Below are positions 9,492-17,455 of a DNA stretch of 64,000 nt, in pieces. The DNA lies in NCBI RefSeq assembly GCF_008369295.1, contig NZ_VOBG01000009.1, forward strand, positions 1 through 64,000. The letters run 5' to 3'. The notes below the pieces were generated by a model, which was not told where the DNA came from, made no database searches, and saw only the letters and a list, made by a program, of their open reading frames with translations. Positions within the stretch are counted from its first letter, which is position 1, and each line of letters begins with the position of its first letter. The stretch comes from Pseudomonas sp. ANT_H4 (GTDB lineage Bacteria; Pseudomonadota; Gammaproteobacteria; Pseudomonadales; Pseudomonadaceae). A program made the position numbers and the translations under genes.

Positions 9492-9731
9492 ATGGACATC
9501 AAAGCTATGCACACGCAGGACATCAGCGACGTGCTTTCAGTCGGCCGGCTGTGCCTCTGCGACAAAGTCACCAGCACCGAAACTGAAATGTTTCGAGCGT
9601 TATTCGGCGGCTTGATTGTCGGCGGCTCCAAACCTTTCGGTGAAAAGCTTGATGCATACACCGCAAACAAACATCGAGTACCGAAAGTTTTGGTGGATCT
9701 CGCCATTGAACTGGAGCTCCGCGGCCATTAA
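9492..9731 (+). CDS. hypothetical protein, 79 aa
   Basis: Unrecognised (MDIKAMHTQDISDVLSVGRL). It has two cysteines (LCLCDK) and a predicted mixed fold, with no signal peptide. An AAGGA site lies a little far (12 nt) from ATG 9492; the ATG at 9507 is an alternative. It is the first gene after the insertion-scarred zone. Confidence 0.6.
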   Translation: MDIKAMHTQDISDVLSVGRLCLCDKVTSTETEMFRALFGGLIVGGSKPFGEKLDAYTANKHRVPKVLVDLAIELELRGH

Positions 9732-9768
9732 CCCCATAACCCGACTCGTCGGGCACACAAGGAAAACC

Positions 9769-10026
9769 CATGAATTCGAAATACACAGCTTGTGTGGGGG
9801 CGCGATAGCGGCCCTGTTGATCGTGTTTGGCCTGGTGTCGTCACTTGCTGGCGAAGTCGGAGCAGCAACCGTTGCCGAAATTCAATCTGCTACTGCTGAT
9901 TCGAAATGCGCTAGAAAAATGCTTCAAGACGCGAATCGCTGGGGGCAGGAAATCCAGCGGCGGGACCTGAAACACGTGAAGGACAAGTGCGTAACGATCG
10001 ACAAACAATCCAAAGCCTTCGAGTAG
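9769..10026 (+). pseudogene. secreted or lipoprotein-like gene with G-run frameshift
   Basis: AAGGAAAACCC then ATG at 9769 is an excellent start, but MNSKYTACVGAR runs into TAG after 12 codons. Adding one G to the five-G run at 9796-9800 gives MNSKYTACVGGAIAALLIVF, a proper signal peptide, which then continues in the long open frame (GEVGAATVAEIQSATADSKC) to 10026, about 85 residues. It is either a phase-variable or broken gene, or a homopolymer sequence error. The function of the mature part is unknown; it has two cysteines. Confidence 0.65.
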
Positions 10027-10036
10027 GGAGAAATCT

Positions 10037-10114
10037 ATGACCGGTACCGAAAGCGAATTTGTTCTGGAACAACGACTAACCGAAAAGGGATTTGACTATG
10101 TCGCGGCCCAATAA
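10037..10114 (+). CDS. 25-aa ORF overlapping the next gene
   Basis: AGGGAGAAATCT then ATG opens a 25-codon frame (MTGTESEFVLEQRLTEKGFD) whose end overlaps the start of the next gene by 17 nt. It has a better ribosome binding site than its neighbour and may be a leader ORF giving translational coupling, or the remains of a longer gene. Confidence 0.35.
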   Translation: MTGTESEFVLEQRLTEKGFDYVAAQ

Positions 10115-10445
10115 CAACACCGTCAAAGTTGGCGTGTTTCGCCAGCGCTACGAACATCTTTACCGCAAGCTGAATGACTACCACGCGTGCTGCTCTGCTG
10201 ATGAGGTTCGCACCTGGAAGCGTGTTACCCAAGCGCTCCTGGACGAAGTATCCGCACTCAAATGTGGTCGAGCATCCCCCGAGGATCTTGAGGCACATAG
10301 GCGTGCCGTTGCCGTTATAACCGAACGTCTCGCGGCGGCTGACCAGCGCATCGAGGCTTACGAAATGAAAAAAGCCCCGAAAGCGGCGGTCCAAGAACCC
10401 ACCAGGCCAGCTCTGAGGCTGATTCAAGGTGGAAAGCTGCACTGA
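10098..10445 (+). CDS. hypothetical helical protein, 115 aa
   Basis: Unrecognised basic, mostly alpha-helical protein: MSRPNNNTVKVGVFRQRYEH, long helices through residue 95, and a C-terminal RLIQGGKLH. ATG at 10098 with AAGGG upstream is chosen over the TTG at 10092. It overlaps the 25-aa ORF and is followed 40 nt later by a clear terminator. Confidence 0.65.
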   Translation: MSRPNNNTVKVGVFRQRYEHLYRKLNDYHACCSADEVRTWKRVTQALLDEVSALKCGRASPEDLEAHRRAVAVITERLAAADQRIEAYEMKKAPKAAVQEPTRPALRLIQGGKLH

Positions 10446-10483
10446 CGCACTTCATGCGTTGATGTGATCGCATACGTTCCACC

Positions 10484-10517
10484 AAGCCCCGCACAGTTAA
10501 CGCTGGCGGGGTTTTTA
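10484..10517 (+). terminator. intrinsic terminator
   Basis: AGCCCCGC pairs with GCGGGGT-like sequence across a short loop, followed by TTTTTATTG. It closes the 9.5-10.4 kb gene cluster. Confidence 0.75.
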
Positions 10518-10755
10518 TTGTCAGCTTCCGAGTTTCCGATGTAGCGTGATGTGTCCCCAAATAGCTTCTACGCTGATTTGCCGACTACGCGTAAGCAACT
10601 ATCCAGCAGGCGCAGGAGTTGCGTATAAAGCGCAATCACCAGGCGGCAGATGCATCGCTGGGTTGGAATAGTGAGTAAAATCAGAATGCAGGCTGCTTGT
10701 TGCATGCTTTTTTAGCTAGGGGAATGTTGGCCCCTCAAGGGGTGGTGCTGTGCTT

Positions 10756-10971
10756 ATGAATACAGGAAGTGAAACAACGGTCCCGTTCATAGCAGATGAA
10801 TCTCACGTCTCGCCTCGAGAGATTGCCGCACTCAGTCGGCAGCGTGGATTTCTTCCGCAGGAGCAATGGGTTGGAACTCGATATGGGGTGTGGAGAAATC
10901 AGTCGCCGTGTTATAGCGAAAGGCGAGCGGTCCTGAATAACTCTCTGAAAAGTAGATGCGCCAATGCGTAA
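10756..10971 (+). CDS. hypothetical protein, 71 aa
   Basis: Unrecognised (MNTGSETTVPFIADESHVSP). Rich in Arg, Ser and aromatic residues in the second half. A GGGGTGG purine run lies about 14 nt before ATG 10756, so the start is approximate. It overlaps the next gene by 8 nt. Confidence 0.45.
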   Translation: MNTGSETTVPFIADESHVSPREIAALSRQRGFLPQEQWVGTRYGVWRNQSPCYSERRAVLNNSLKSRCANA

Positions 10972-11185
10972 ACGCGACCCTTCAGCAAAACTACCGGTGA
11001 TAGATGGTCCCTGCAAAGGTCAGCGCATGGCTTCGGCGGATGACAGCTTTACGTTTGAAGTCGACAGCGCGCTAACAAAAACCCGGACCCAGGTCACTTA
11101 TTGCCTGCGGCGCCACAAGTTGATTGGGCTTGTGTGGGCGCTACCTTCCAACAAGAGTGTCTCGGCATTGCCACCACCTTTGTAG
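10964..11185 (+). CDS. hypothetical protein, 73 aa
   Basis: Unrecognised basic protein (MRKRDPSAKLPVIDGPCKGQ). The pattern VIDGPCKGQ with following beta strands is seen in small plasmid or phage proteins of unknown role. It overlaps the previous gene by 8 nt (ATGCGTAA), suggesting coupling. A weak hairpin followed by TTTTTT lies just downstream (11187-11212). Confidence 0.5.
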   Translation: MRKRDPSAKLPVIDGPCKGQRMASADDSFTFEVDSALTKTRTQVTYCLRRHKLIGLVWALPSNKSVSALPPPL

Positions 11186-11444
11186 CCACCTGGTAGCGCA
11201 GGGTGTTTTTTGCATCATAGGCTCTTCCTGGGCCAAGGCCCTATCCCTGATGATGAGGTGCCTCCCTTTGCGCCTCCCAAGCAGGACCTACATCACCCGG
11301 CTTGACCAGCTCGGGACGGTAACCGTCAATTAAGGCGCCATTTGCAGGACGATTGAGTGACGCGCTTAGTCTAAAAGAAAAGTTAAAGATTTATGTTTTT
11401 CTGCCGAAGCGGTAGGAACGGTAAAAAGGAAAATGGAGCTGGAT

Positions 11445-11714
11445 ATGAACGCAGCGAAGAGCTTGGTTGGGGTTACTCCACGAGGTAGCATTGTTGACGT
11501 CGAGTTGTACACGCGTCATATATTTGCAAAACAGAAATACCTGATCAAAACGGAGCAAGGAGTTTTTACTATTTCTGGAAAGATCCATTCAATATTGTTT
11601 GGTACGCCTGTTGCCACTCACCGGGATATACATAATCAAGAGACGATTCTGGTAATTGGCGCGGGTAAGCATGCTCGGGCCTATAAGATGGATGGCCCGG
11701 TAGACGGATCTTGA
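11445..11714 (+). CDS. hypothetical protein, 89 aa
   Basis: Unrecognised. It starts MNAAKSLVGVTPRGSIVDVE; beta-rich (YLIKTEQGVFTISGKIHSIL). The ATG at 11445 with GGAG 6 nt before it is preferred over ATG 11433. No transmembrane or metal motif is seen. Confidence 0.6.
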   Translation: MNAAKSLVGVTPRGSIVDVELYTRHIFAKQKYLIKTEQGVFTISGKIHSILFGTPVATHRDIHNQETILVIGAGKHARAYKMDGPVDGS

Positions 11715-12121
11715 TCTTAAATCGGCTCAATTACTCCGGTAGAGCCTCGGGGCTGGGCTACTTGCGCCTGCCCCGTCGACGAATCGGCATGGTGAAAGCA
11801 AGGTTAAAAACCAAAAGGTGACTCTCTCCGGCAGATCGCCTTTCGACTAACAACATTCCCTTTGCGTATAGTCAAAGTCTGGTAGCCGTTGCAATCATGC
11901 ATGCTCGGTTACCAATACTGGATCACTGCGACTGCCGCATGGAGTAGTACGACCGCGTTTCTGGACGATACCAAGCCCCCTTATCTGGTATTTGTTGCGC
12001 CCCAAACGTCGCCAGACGAACTCCTCGTTGTTGTTCCAAAAATATCTGCGCCAGGCGCCCAGCGCGATTCGATCAGTTGACCTAGTCACGGAAAAACACG
12101 ACAAGAGGATTGTATATCCCG
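11715..12121. other. intergenic region, nothing recognised
   Basis: About 400 nt without a convincing gene. Short open frames exist on both strands but lack ribosome binding sites and overlap each other. The right edge leads into the vapBC promoter. Confidence 0.5.
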
Positions 12122-12171
12122 TTGACATATCCAGTGGTCGGACTACTATGGGATATACATATGGCATATCC
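12122..12171 (+). promoter_or_regulatory. vapBC promoter and operator
   Basis: TTGACA (12122-12127), a 16-nt spacer and TACTAT (12144-12149) form a good sigma-70 promoter. Immediately downstream, GGATATACATATGGCATATCC (12151-12171) is an inverted repeat that could be bound by the VapB(C) complex for autoregulation. Confidence 0.7.
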
Positions 12172-12184
12172 ATAGAGGTGCATC

Positions 12185-12415
12185 GTGGAACAAGGGTCAG
12201 TATTTCTCAGTAATCGTAGTCAGGCTGTGCGCTTACCCAAGGCCGCAGCGCTCCCTGATGATGTTAAGCGTGTCGATGTGATTGCCATTGGCAGAACCCG
12301 GATTCTGACCCCCTCTGGTGAGTCCTGGGATAGCTGGTTTGATGGTGAAGGTGTCTCTGCTGATTTCATGACTGATCGTGAACAGCCCGCCGATCAAGAG
12401 CGGGAATCGTTCTGA
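12185..12415 (+). CDS. vapB: VapB-type antitoxin
   Basis: A 76-residue protein with an N-terminal AbrB-like swapped-hairpin DNA-binding domain (SVFLSNRSQAVRLPKAAALP) and an acidic, disordered C-terminus (WFDGEGVSADFMTDREQPAD) of the kind that wraps the toxin. The GTG at 12185 follows GAGGTG. The stop overlaps the vapC ATG (TGATG), giving coupled translation. It neutralises the VapC nuclease and represses the operon. Confidence 0.92.
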   Translation: MEQGSVFLSNRSQAVRLPKAAALPDDVKRVDVIAIGRTRILTPSGESWDSWFDGEGVSADFMTDREQPADQERESF

Positions 12416-12813
12416 TGCTCAAGTATATGCTGGACACCAACATCTGCATCTTCACCATAAAGAACAAGCCGCAGCATGTGCGCGAAGTGTTCAAAACACA
12501 CCATGGTCAAATGTGCATCAGCACCGTGACTTTGATGGAACTCATTTACGGCTCGGAAAAGTCTTCCCAACCGGCGCGGAATTTGGCTGAGGTAGAAGGC
12601 TTTGCAGCACGGCTTGAAGTCCTGAAATACGATCAGAATGCGGCAGTGCACACAGGCCAGCTTCGGGCGGAACTTGCTAAAGCAGGCATGCCAATTGGCC
12701 CATACGACCACATGATTGCAGGACACGCACGTTCGCAAGGCCTGATCTTGGTGACCAACAATCTACGCGAGTTCGACCGTGTGCCGGGTCTACGCGTTGA
12801 AGACTGGGCATAG
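12415..12813 (+). CDS. vapC: VapC PIN-domain toxin
   Basis: A 132-residue PIN endoribonuclease: MLDTNICIF (first Asp), LMELIYGSE (Glu), PYDHMIAGHA (Asp) and the C-terminal VTNNLREFDRVPGL, giving the four acidic residues of the metal site. VapC toxins cleave tRNA or rRNA when the antitoxin is degraded; here the pair probably acts in plasmid maintenance. Full length for the family. Confidence 0.94.
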   Translation: MLKYMLDTNICIFTIKNKPQHVREVFKTHHGQMCISTVTLMELIYGSEKSSQPARNLAEVEGFAARLEVLKYDQNAAVHTGQLRAELAKAGMPIGPYDHMIAGHARSQGLILVTNNLREFDRVPGLRVEDWA

Positions 12814-12826
12814 GGAAAATCTGACC

Positions 12827-13024
12827 ATGCCACGTAAGAGTAAATACGGAAACATGCCTCCAGAGCCCGAGTACACCGCGAAGGTGAAGGGTGATGCTGG
12901 CACTTACCGGGTGCTGGGGATTGACTGGATGCACCACCGCGTTTTGCTGGATCGAGCTGGTCTTGAGTGGACCTCGATTGAGAAAGTGGCATTCGAGCCG
13001 GCCCTGGACGCTCAAGTGGTGTAG
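12827..13024 (+). CDS. hypothetical protein, 65 aa
   Basis: Unrecognised small basic protein (MPRKSKYGNMPPEPEYTAKV) with a beta-rich middle (TYRVLGIDWMHHRVLLDRAG). AGGGAAAA precedes the ATG. It lies 13 nt after vapC and could be read through from it. Structured leader copy C follows. Confidence 0.6.
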   Translation: MPRKSKYGNMPPEPEYTAKVKGDAGTYRVLGIDWMHHRVLLDRAGLEWTSIEKVAFEPALDAQVV

Positions 13025-13140
13025 ACACTAGGAAGGATAAGTCACCCAGTTACACCCCAAGCCCTGTCCTAAAAAGCGGGGCCGAGGACGTAGAGGAATG
13101 CGGCTTTCGCGTCCGCACAAAAGACATGCAAGGAACCACG
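13025..13140 (+). promoter_or_regulatory. structured leader, copy C
   Basis: After TAGGAAGGATAAG come ACACCCCAAGCCCTGTCC, then GCGGGGCCGAGGACGTAGAG, then a TGCGG/CCGCA hairpin with GCGTCC inside, and AAGGAACCACG before ATG 13141. Same order of elements as copies A (3937) and B (6011). Confidence 0.5.
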
Positions 13141-13455
13141 ATGACAACCGTAAAAATGAACGTCACAACCGATACCTCCGACTTGGAGCAAGCGCCGAAG
13201 TCCACAGTTGACGCTCTACTGGCCAACGTGAAAACGTCGGTACTGCTCAAAGACGACCTGCCAGTTGCTAAAGACGAATTTTGGGATGCCGTGGGTACGG
13301 ATGAAACCCGGCAGACGAGTCGTGAGCAGTCGGCTCAACACGCGGAACAAGCGAAATACAAAGCGACCCGTGTTTTGGTCGATGAGGCGCATCGAACGCC
13401 GCAGTTTACCGCCGAAACGATCCAAACTGTGCAAGAATCCAGAATCAAAAACTGA
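13141..13455 (+). CDS. hypothetical hydrophilic protein, 104 aa
   Basis: Unrecognised. MTTVKMNVTTDTSDLEQAPK leads into a charged, low-complexity, helix-prone protein, perhaps partly disordered. AAGGAACCACG before the ATG at 13141 decides the start. It is the gene controlled by leader copy C. Confidence 0.6.
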   Translation: MTTVKMNVTTDTSDLEQAPKSTVDALLANVKTSVLLKDDLPVAKDEFWDAVGTDETRQTSREQSAQHAEQAKYKATRVLVDEAHRTPQFTAETIQTVQESRIKN

Positions 13456-13654
13456 GCTCGGTAAATCACAAGAATCGCGAAACAACTTACCTTCGGCAGC
13501 GAGCTTTAAACACTTTTGCCAAGGCCAGTTCATTGATTTGCAAGTTGGCAACTAACTCGCCGCATGCTTCCCAGGAAGCGTTGGAAGAGAATGTAGCCGA
13601 GTTGCAGGCCGTTAAATGCCACTTTTGCGTGGCCCGCTTTTAGGGGGGAAGACC

Positions 13655-13867
13655 ATGCGGTTCACTAGCGAATTCCACACATCTCTGAATGCCGAACAAA
13701 TCACTTTTTGTGCGCTTGAGGCTCATTGGCAGAGTAACCCTGTGAAATGGAAATTCTGGAAGCGACCACCCGCACAGTGGAAGCAACTGGAGGCGCAGTT
13801 GATTGAAGACTATAAACAGGCGTGTCTGACTTTGAGCGACCTGCAGGACGCACAAACTCCTGGCTGA
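13655..13867 (+). CDS. hypothetical protein, 70 aa
   Basis: Unrecognised. MRFTSEFHTSLNAEQITFCA, then a tryptophan- and lysine-rich helix (HWQSNPVKWKFWKRPPAQW) and a C-terminal helix. GGGGGGAAG precedes the ATG, which favours 13655 over 13616. A small membrane protein gene follows 45 nt later. Confidence 0.55.
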   Translation: MRFTSEFHTSLNAEQITFCALEAHWQSNPVKWKFWKRPPAQWKQLEAQLIEDYKQACLTLSDLQDAQTPG

Positions 13868-13912
13868 AAGAACGCACGCTACAAAGCACTGAAGTTCGGA
13901 GGGCTTTTCTCC

Positions 13913-14059
13913 ATGATTTTCTTTGCAGGCATTTTTGGCCTCGTAGCAAACCATTTTTTTAATGACGGCCAAGCAAACTGGATGGCGGCCATCAGCGCTG
14001 TGATGATGGGCGTTGGAGCTGTGATCGCCCTCATGAGCGCTTTGATCTTCGGTGAATGA
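13913..14059 (+). CDS. 48-aa membrane protein
   Basis: ATG at 13913 with GGAGG upstream encodes MIFFAGIFGLVANHFFNDGQ, then a second hydrophobic helix MGVGAVIALMSALIFGE. Two short transmembrane helices joined by a NDGQANW loop. Unrecognised, but the composition and the ribosome binding site support a real small inner-membrane protein. Confidence 0.55.
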   Translation: MIFFAGIFGLVANHFFNDGQANWMAAISAVMMGVGAVIALMSALIFGE

Positions 14060-14361
14060 CCTGCCACACAGACACTAGCCGGGAGCTCAGCTAGAGGAAT
14101 ATCGTTACACTATCAGCCTTCACTTGTGCGGGCTGTTCTGTGGCTGCTATTTGCAGAAGGTCACATGGCTAGCGTTCGGCGTCTGGCGCTGGTGTATTCT
14201 GTTCTTTGTCGGCCGTCTCTTGGTACCCAAGTCATTGGCCTGGTCTGTAAATGCTTCACATGCCCGGATGCCTGGTTTTTTGCCTCCAATTCACACTCCA
14301 TGTTGGCCATCTCCATTTGCAACGTTAAACCCTTGTTTCCCGTATCCAACGGTAAAGAGCC
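14060..14361. other. intergenic region, no convincing gene
   Basis: About 300 nt. Two overlapping rightward open frames (14124 and 14126) have odd Cys/Trp-rich compositions and no ribosome binding site, so neither is called. The right edge carries the AAAGAG site of the next gene. Confidence 0.45.
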
Positions 14362-14583
14362 ATGACGAAGTACATGCAAACTGACGAGTTGATAAGCCCC
14401 GCCACATTGAATGATCTTGTGGAGCAATCGAAGGATCATGCCGAACGGCATGATTACAACATTGACTCATACGACATTGCTGAGACATGTATTGATGAGT
14501 CAGCTCAATTGCTGGGATTTGAGTTGAATCCTGATCAACGTGCTATTGCCATTCAGGCACTGCTTTCTGCGGCTTCGACTTAG
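14362..14583 (+). CDS. hypothetical acidic protein, 73 aa
   Basis: Unrecognised helical protein (MTKYMQTDELISPATLNDLV) with acidic residues throughout (DIAETCIDESAQLLGFEL). AAAGAG lies 5 nt before ATG 14362. It stands alone, with about 140 nt before a terminator. Confidence 0.6.
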   Translation: MTKYMQTDELISPATLNDLVEQSKDHAERHDYNIDSYDIAETCIDESAQLLGFELNPDQRAIAIQALLSAAST

Positions 14584-14721
14584 AAACTACAGATTTAAGG
14601 GCGGGCCAGCTAACTAAAGCAGCCAGCCACGGCCAATAACTGAACATGGAGTAGTAGTTAATGTAATTGCGGCGGGCTGCCGACGGAGCAACTACTTAGC
14701 CCAAGGAAAGAAACGCGTACC

Positions 14722-14755
14722 GCCCCGATTCAGCATCTGCTAATTGGGGCTTTTT
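14722..14755 (+). terminator. intrinsic terminator
   Basis: GCCCCGATT pairs with AATTGGGGC across an 11-nt loop, followed by TTTTTC. Confidence 0.85.
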
Positions 14756-14861
14756 CATGGGCCCACCGCAGGCACGAAGACCTCTCCACAGCCGGCAACG
14801 GCATTACAAGTGCTTGCTGAGCATCACCTGAGAACACGAAAACGCAACCTCAGGAGATTGC

Positions 14862-15083
14862 ATGATGGGAAGCCTCATCACGATACCCGTCAGCGCTGGC
14901 GCGATGCCGCTTGCTGTTTGGCGAGGCGAAAATGGTCAACGGTTACGCCGTGCATTGTCACGCCTTGAACGTATGGTGCTCAGGGCGTGCTCTGATGACA
15001 ACGTAACTAGCGGCCGGCTCATTCAATTGGACAAACGCTACGATCGGATCATTTGGGCCGCCATAACATGGGTGCCACGTTAG
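14862..15083 (+). CDS. hypothetical protein, 73 aa
   Basis: Unrecognised basic protein (MMGSLITIPVSAGAMPLAVW), then RRALSRLERMVLRACSDD and LIQLDKRYDRIIWAAITWV, probably helical. CTCAGGAGATTGC before the ATG is a strong site. A terminator follows 38 nt after the stop, so it is a single-gene unit. Confidence 0.6.
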   Translation: MMGSLITIPVSAGAMPLAVWRGENGQRLRRALSRLERMVLRACSDDNVTSGRLIQLDKRYDRIIWAAITWVPR

Positions 15084-15120
15084 TCATCGGCACTCAACCC
15101 TGCTGTACACGCGACACCAC

Positions 15121-15152
15121 AGACCCTTGGCATTTGGCCGGGGTCTTTTTTT
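15121..15152 (+). terminator. intrinsic terminator
   Basis: AGACCC and GGGGTCT form the stem, followed by TTTTTTTT. Confidence 0.85.
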
Positions 15153-15171
15153 TGCCAAAGAATGCTGTTTC

Positions 15172-15187
15172 GGATTCCTAACGCGTA
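15172..15187 (-). promoter_or_regulatory. TACGYGTTA box, 15.2 kb
   Basis: On the minus strand TACGCGTTAGGAATCC; one of about eleven intergenic copies of TACGYGTTATGWATC. It lies 43 nt before the ndpA start codon. Confidence 0.5.
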
Positions 15188-15230
15188 AGTGTAATATCTG
15201 TTCACCCTATCAGTCCGCGAGTGAATCGGT

Positions 15231-16241
15231 ATGCCTATCTGTAACTGTGTGATCCACACCATCGACAAGAAGCCAGATGGAAACCCCGCAATACTTCATC
15301 TACGCGACACAGAGCTGCCGAAAACGGACGTTCTCGAGAACTTGTTGAGCGACTTCAATGATGCCTACAACGGCAAGCAGTCTAAGGGCTGGGGCTTTTT
15401 CCATCCAGAATCGGGTGCATATCCCTTCAGCGGTTGGCTGAAGGCCTTGTTTGAAGGAAAGGGGGGCTTCATGGAATTCAGCCGGGATGCGGTGGAGCAC
15501 CTGACGAGACTGATGGAAGAATCGAATTTGTCCGTCGGCGGGCATGCGATGTTCGTGCACTACCGGCAAGGCCTCACTGATTACCTTGCGATTGCGCTGT
15601 TGCATCAAAGCACCGGCGTTAGCCTGGACCAAGAGATGAACGTGGTGGCGGCGCCGCATCTGGACTTTGGCCATGTCCACCTGGCGGCCCGGGTGAACGT
15701 AACCGAATGGCTAAGTAACCCCGCGTCTAAACAGTACGTTTCATTTCTGAAAGCCAAGCAAGGCCGGAAGGTCAGTGAGTACTTCCGCGACTTCATCGGC
15801 TGCCAGGAGGGTGTCGATTCCGCGGGAGAAACGCGAACGCTTTTGAAAGCTTTCAGCGACTTTGTTGAGTCCGAGGATCTTCCTGAAGAGGCCGCTCGTG
15901 AAAAGAAGCAGACACTTGTCCAGTACGCCAGCAGCCAAGCCAAAATTGGTCAGTCCGTCGGGCTGTCTGAACTGTCGGAGTTGCTCGATGAAGACAGACC
16001 ACAAGCGTTCATCGAGCACTTGCGTAACCAGGATTATGGCCTGAGCGAGGAGTTCCCCGCTGACAAGAAGATTTTGAACAATTTCAGGCGTTTTACCGGG
16101 CGGGCAGAAGGGTTGTCCATCAGCTTCGAGCAGCGCCTGCTGGGGAACAAGCTTGAGTTTGACGAACAGAACGGTACTTTGCTAATTAGGTGTCTGCCGA
16201 CGCAGTTATTGGAGCAACTCAAGCGGGCAACAGAGGCCTGA
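15231..16241 (+). CDS. ndpA: nucleoid-associated protein NdpA/YejK
   Basis: A 336-residue protein of the size and pattern of YejK/NdpA (335 aa in E. coli): [20 protein letters not shown] is replaced by family-like [20 protein letters not shown], then [49 protein letters not shown] and the FIGCQEG signature. The family binds DNA and associates with the nucleoid. On plasmids such proteins probably coat plasmid DNA and buffer its effect on host gene expression. The ribosome binding site is weak. The SprT-like gene follows after 2 nt, so the two are likely co-transcribed. Confidence 0.93.
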   Translation: MPICNCVIHTIDKKPDGNPAILHLRDTELPKTDVLENLLSDFNDAYNGKQSKGWGFFHPESGAYPFSGWLKALFEGKGGFMEFSRDAVEHLTRLMEESNLSVGGHAMFVHYRQGLTDYLAIALLHQSTGVSLDQEMNVVAAPHLDFGHVHLAARVNVTEWLSNPASKQYVSFLKAKQGRKVSEYFRDFIGCQEGVDSAGETRTLLKAFSDFVESEDLPEEAAREKKQTLVQYASSQAKIGQSVGLSELSELLDEDRPQAFIEHLRNQDYGLSEEFPADKKILNNFRRFTGRAEGLSISFEQRLLGNKLEFDEQNGTLLIRCLPTQLLEQLKRATEA

Positions 16242-16243
16242 TT

Positions 16244-17113
16244 ATGGGGCCCGTTGACGAATTCAAGGCGGTTAAAGTGCGGGTGACTGAGTGCCTGCAC
16301 TTGGCCTCCGCGCATTTTGGAAAAGCGTTTCCGGAAATCCCCGTCAAGTTTGACCTGACTGGGAGAGTCGGGGGGTATTACTGTTACCACAAGTGTGATG
16401 CGACCGGGAAGGTTACTCAGTCTTTCCGCTTTAACCGGGCGCTGGTGCGTGAAAACCTAAGTGAATACCTAGACCAGATCTGTCCCCACGAAGTCGCACA
16501 TTACATTGCTGGAACTGAGTGGGGAATGTGGATCCAGCCCCATGGTGTCGAATGGAAAAGCGTGATGATCGAGGTCTTTAACCTGCCCCCCGATCGCTGC
16601 CATTCAATGGATACATCCAGCGTTGCAAAGCGATATTTCATATACGACTGTGGGTGCAGGGAGCATCCCCTTACAAAGATCAAGCACAACAAAATATTGA
16701 GAGGATATGGCTACAGGTGCAGTGCCTGTAGTAAGCCGCTATCATTTAAAAGGGAAGAGAAACCGGTCAATACGAACGTCAACATCATTTCGAAACTCTT
16801 TGTCAGTACTGCCGATGCGCCTCTTTGTGATGCCCATATCCGTCAGATTTCCGCCATGATCATTGACCACCAGGTGCTAGCGCTCGTGGCAGATCCGCTG
16901 ATGAAGTCCGACGCTAAGCTTCAGAAGTTGGGGCGGACATTGAAGGTTTCGGATGCCGCGGTGGCTCGCCACCCTAACCCTGGCACTCTGCCGGGGGGCG
17001 TGACACACGCTATCATATTCGGCGATCGGCAAGTCGAGCGTCAGCAACGGGTGGCCGCAGCCTTTGAGCTGCGTGGTGTGATTGTGCGAAAGGTTAGGGC
17101 AGGGATGACTTAA
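16244..17113 (+). CDS. SprT-like metalloprotease-domain protein
   Basis: A 289-residue protein. Residues 1-135 resemble the SprT/Spartan protease domain, with HEVAHYIAG as the HExxH zinc motif and a downstream HGVEWKSVM supplying the third ligand. A zinc ribbon follows (YDCGCREHPL ... YRCSACSKPL). The C-terminal 110 residues, ending in a HPNPGTLPGGVTHAIIFGDR region, are unrecognised. SprT-like proteins cleave DNA-protein crosslinks or act in plasmid DNA metabolism; that role is inferred. ATG 16244 with AGAGG is preferred over GTG 16190, which overlaps ndpA. Confidence 0.85.
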   Translation: MGPVDEFKAVKVRVTECLHLASAHFGKAFPEIPVKFDLTGRVGGYYCYHKCDATGKVTQSFRFNRALVRENLSEYLDQICPHEVAHYIAGTEWGMWIQPHGVEWKSVMIEVFNLPPDRCHSMDTSSVAKRYFIYDCGCREHPLTKIKHNKILRGYGYRCSACSKPLSFKREEKPVNTNVNIISKLFVSTADAPLCDAHIRQISAMIIDHQVLALVADPLMKSDAKLQKLGRTLKVSDAAVARHPNPGTLPGGVTHAIIFGDRQVERQQRVAAAFELRGVIVRKVRAGMT

Positions 17114-17181
17114 CCTTCCTGGATTTGCAACGCGATGTCCGACTCCCCCGAAGACTTCAGAGAGCTAAGGGGAGCAACCCT

Positions 17182-17250
17182 ATGAATGAAACAATCCAAG
17201 CACCAATACCGTTCGACACCCAGCCGTTTACGCCGGCAGCCAATGGCTAA
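17182..17250 (+). CDS. 22-aa ORF with a strong ribosome binding site
   Basis: AAGGGGAG 7 nt before an ATG opens a 22-codon frame (MNETIQAPIPFDTQPFTPAA, then NG). The site is among the best in the region. It could be a real microprotein or the 5' remains of a longer gene; nothing downstream extends it. Confidence 0.4.
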   Translation: MNETIQAPIPFDTQPFTPAANG

Positions 17251-17344
17251 CTCTTTACCCAGACCTCATCGAACTGCGTTGGGGTTTATTCGCATGCGAC
17301 TGTCAATAGTCTTCAGGAATACGCCGTCGGCTGTCGCGTCATTC

Positions 17345-17399
17345 GACACCTAACGCGTACCTATAATTTGCTATTGCCTTGATATGATACTGACAGTAT
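17345..17399 (+). promoter_or_regulatory. promoter with TACGYGTTA box and ATACTG palindrome
   Basis: GACACCTAACGCGTA (17345-17359; minus strand TACGCGTTAGGTGTC) is a copy of the recurrent box, directly before a TATAAT (17362-17367). Twenty nt downstream, ATACTGACAGTAT (17387-17399) is a perfect 6-bp palindrome around one base, extended by near-matching flanks, a likely operator. Both lie ahead of the DksA-like and Arc-like genes. Confidence 0.6.
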
Positions 17400-17455
17400 T
17401 ATCATCCTGTGTTCTATTCTAGCTCTGCACTTCAGGCCGATATGCGCCAGTGCGG

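Noticed and set aside
14124..14384. Two overlapping rightward ORFs
   Set aside because: Cys/Trp-rich composition, no ribosome binding site, and overlap with the better-supported gene at 14362.
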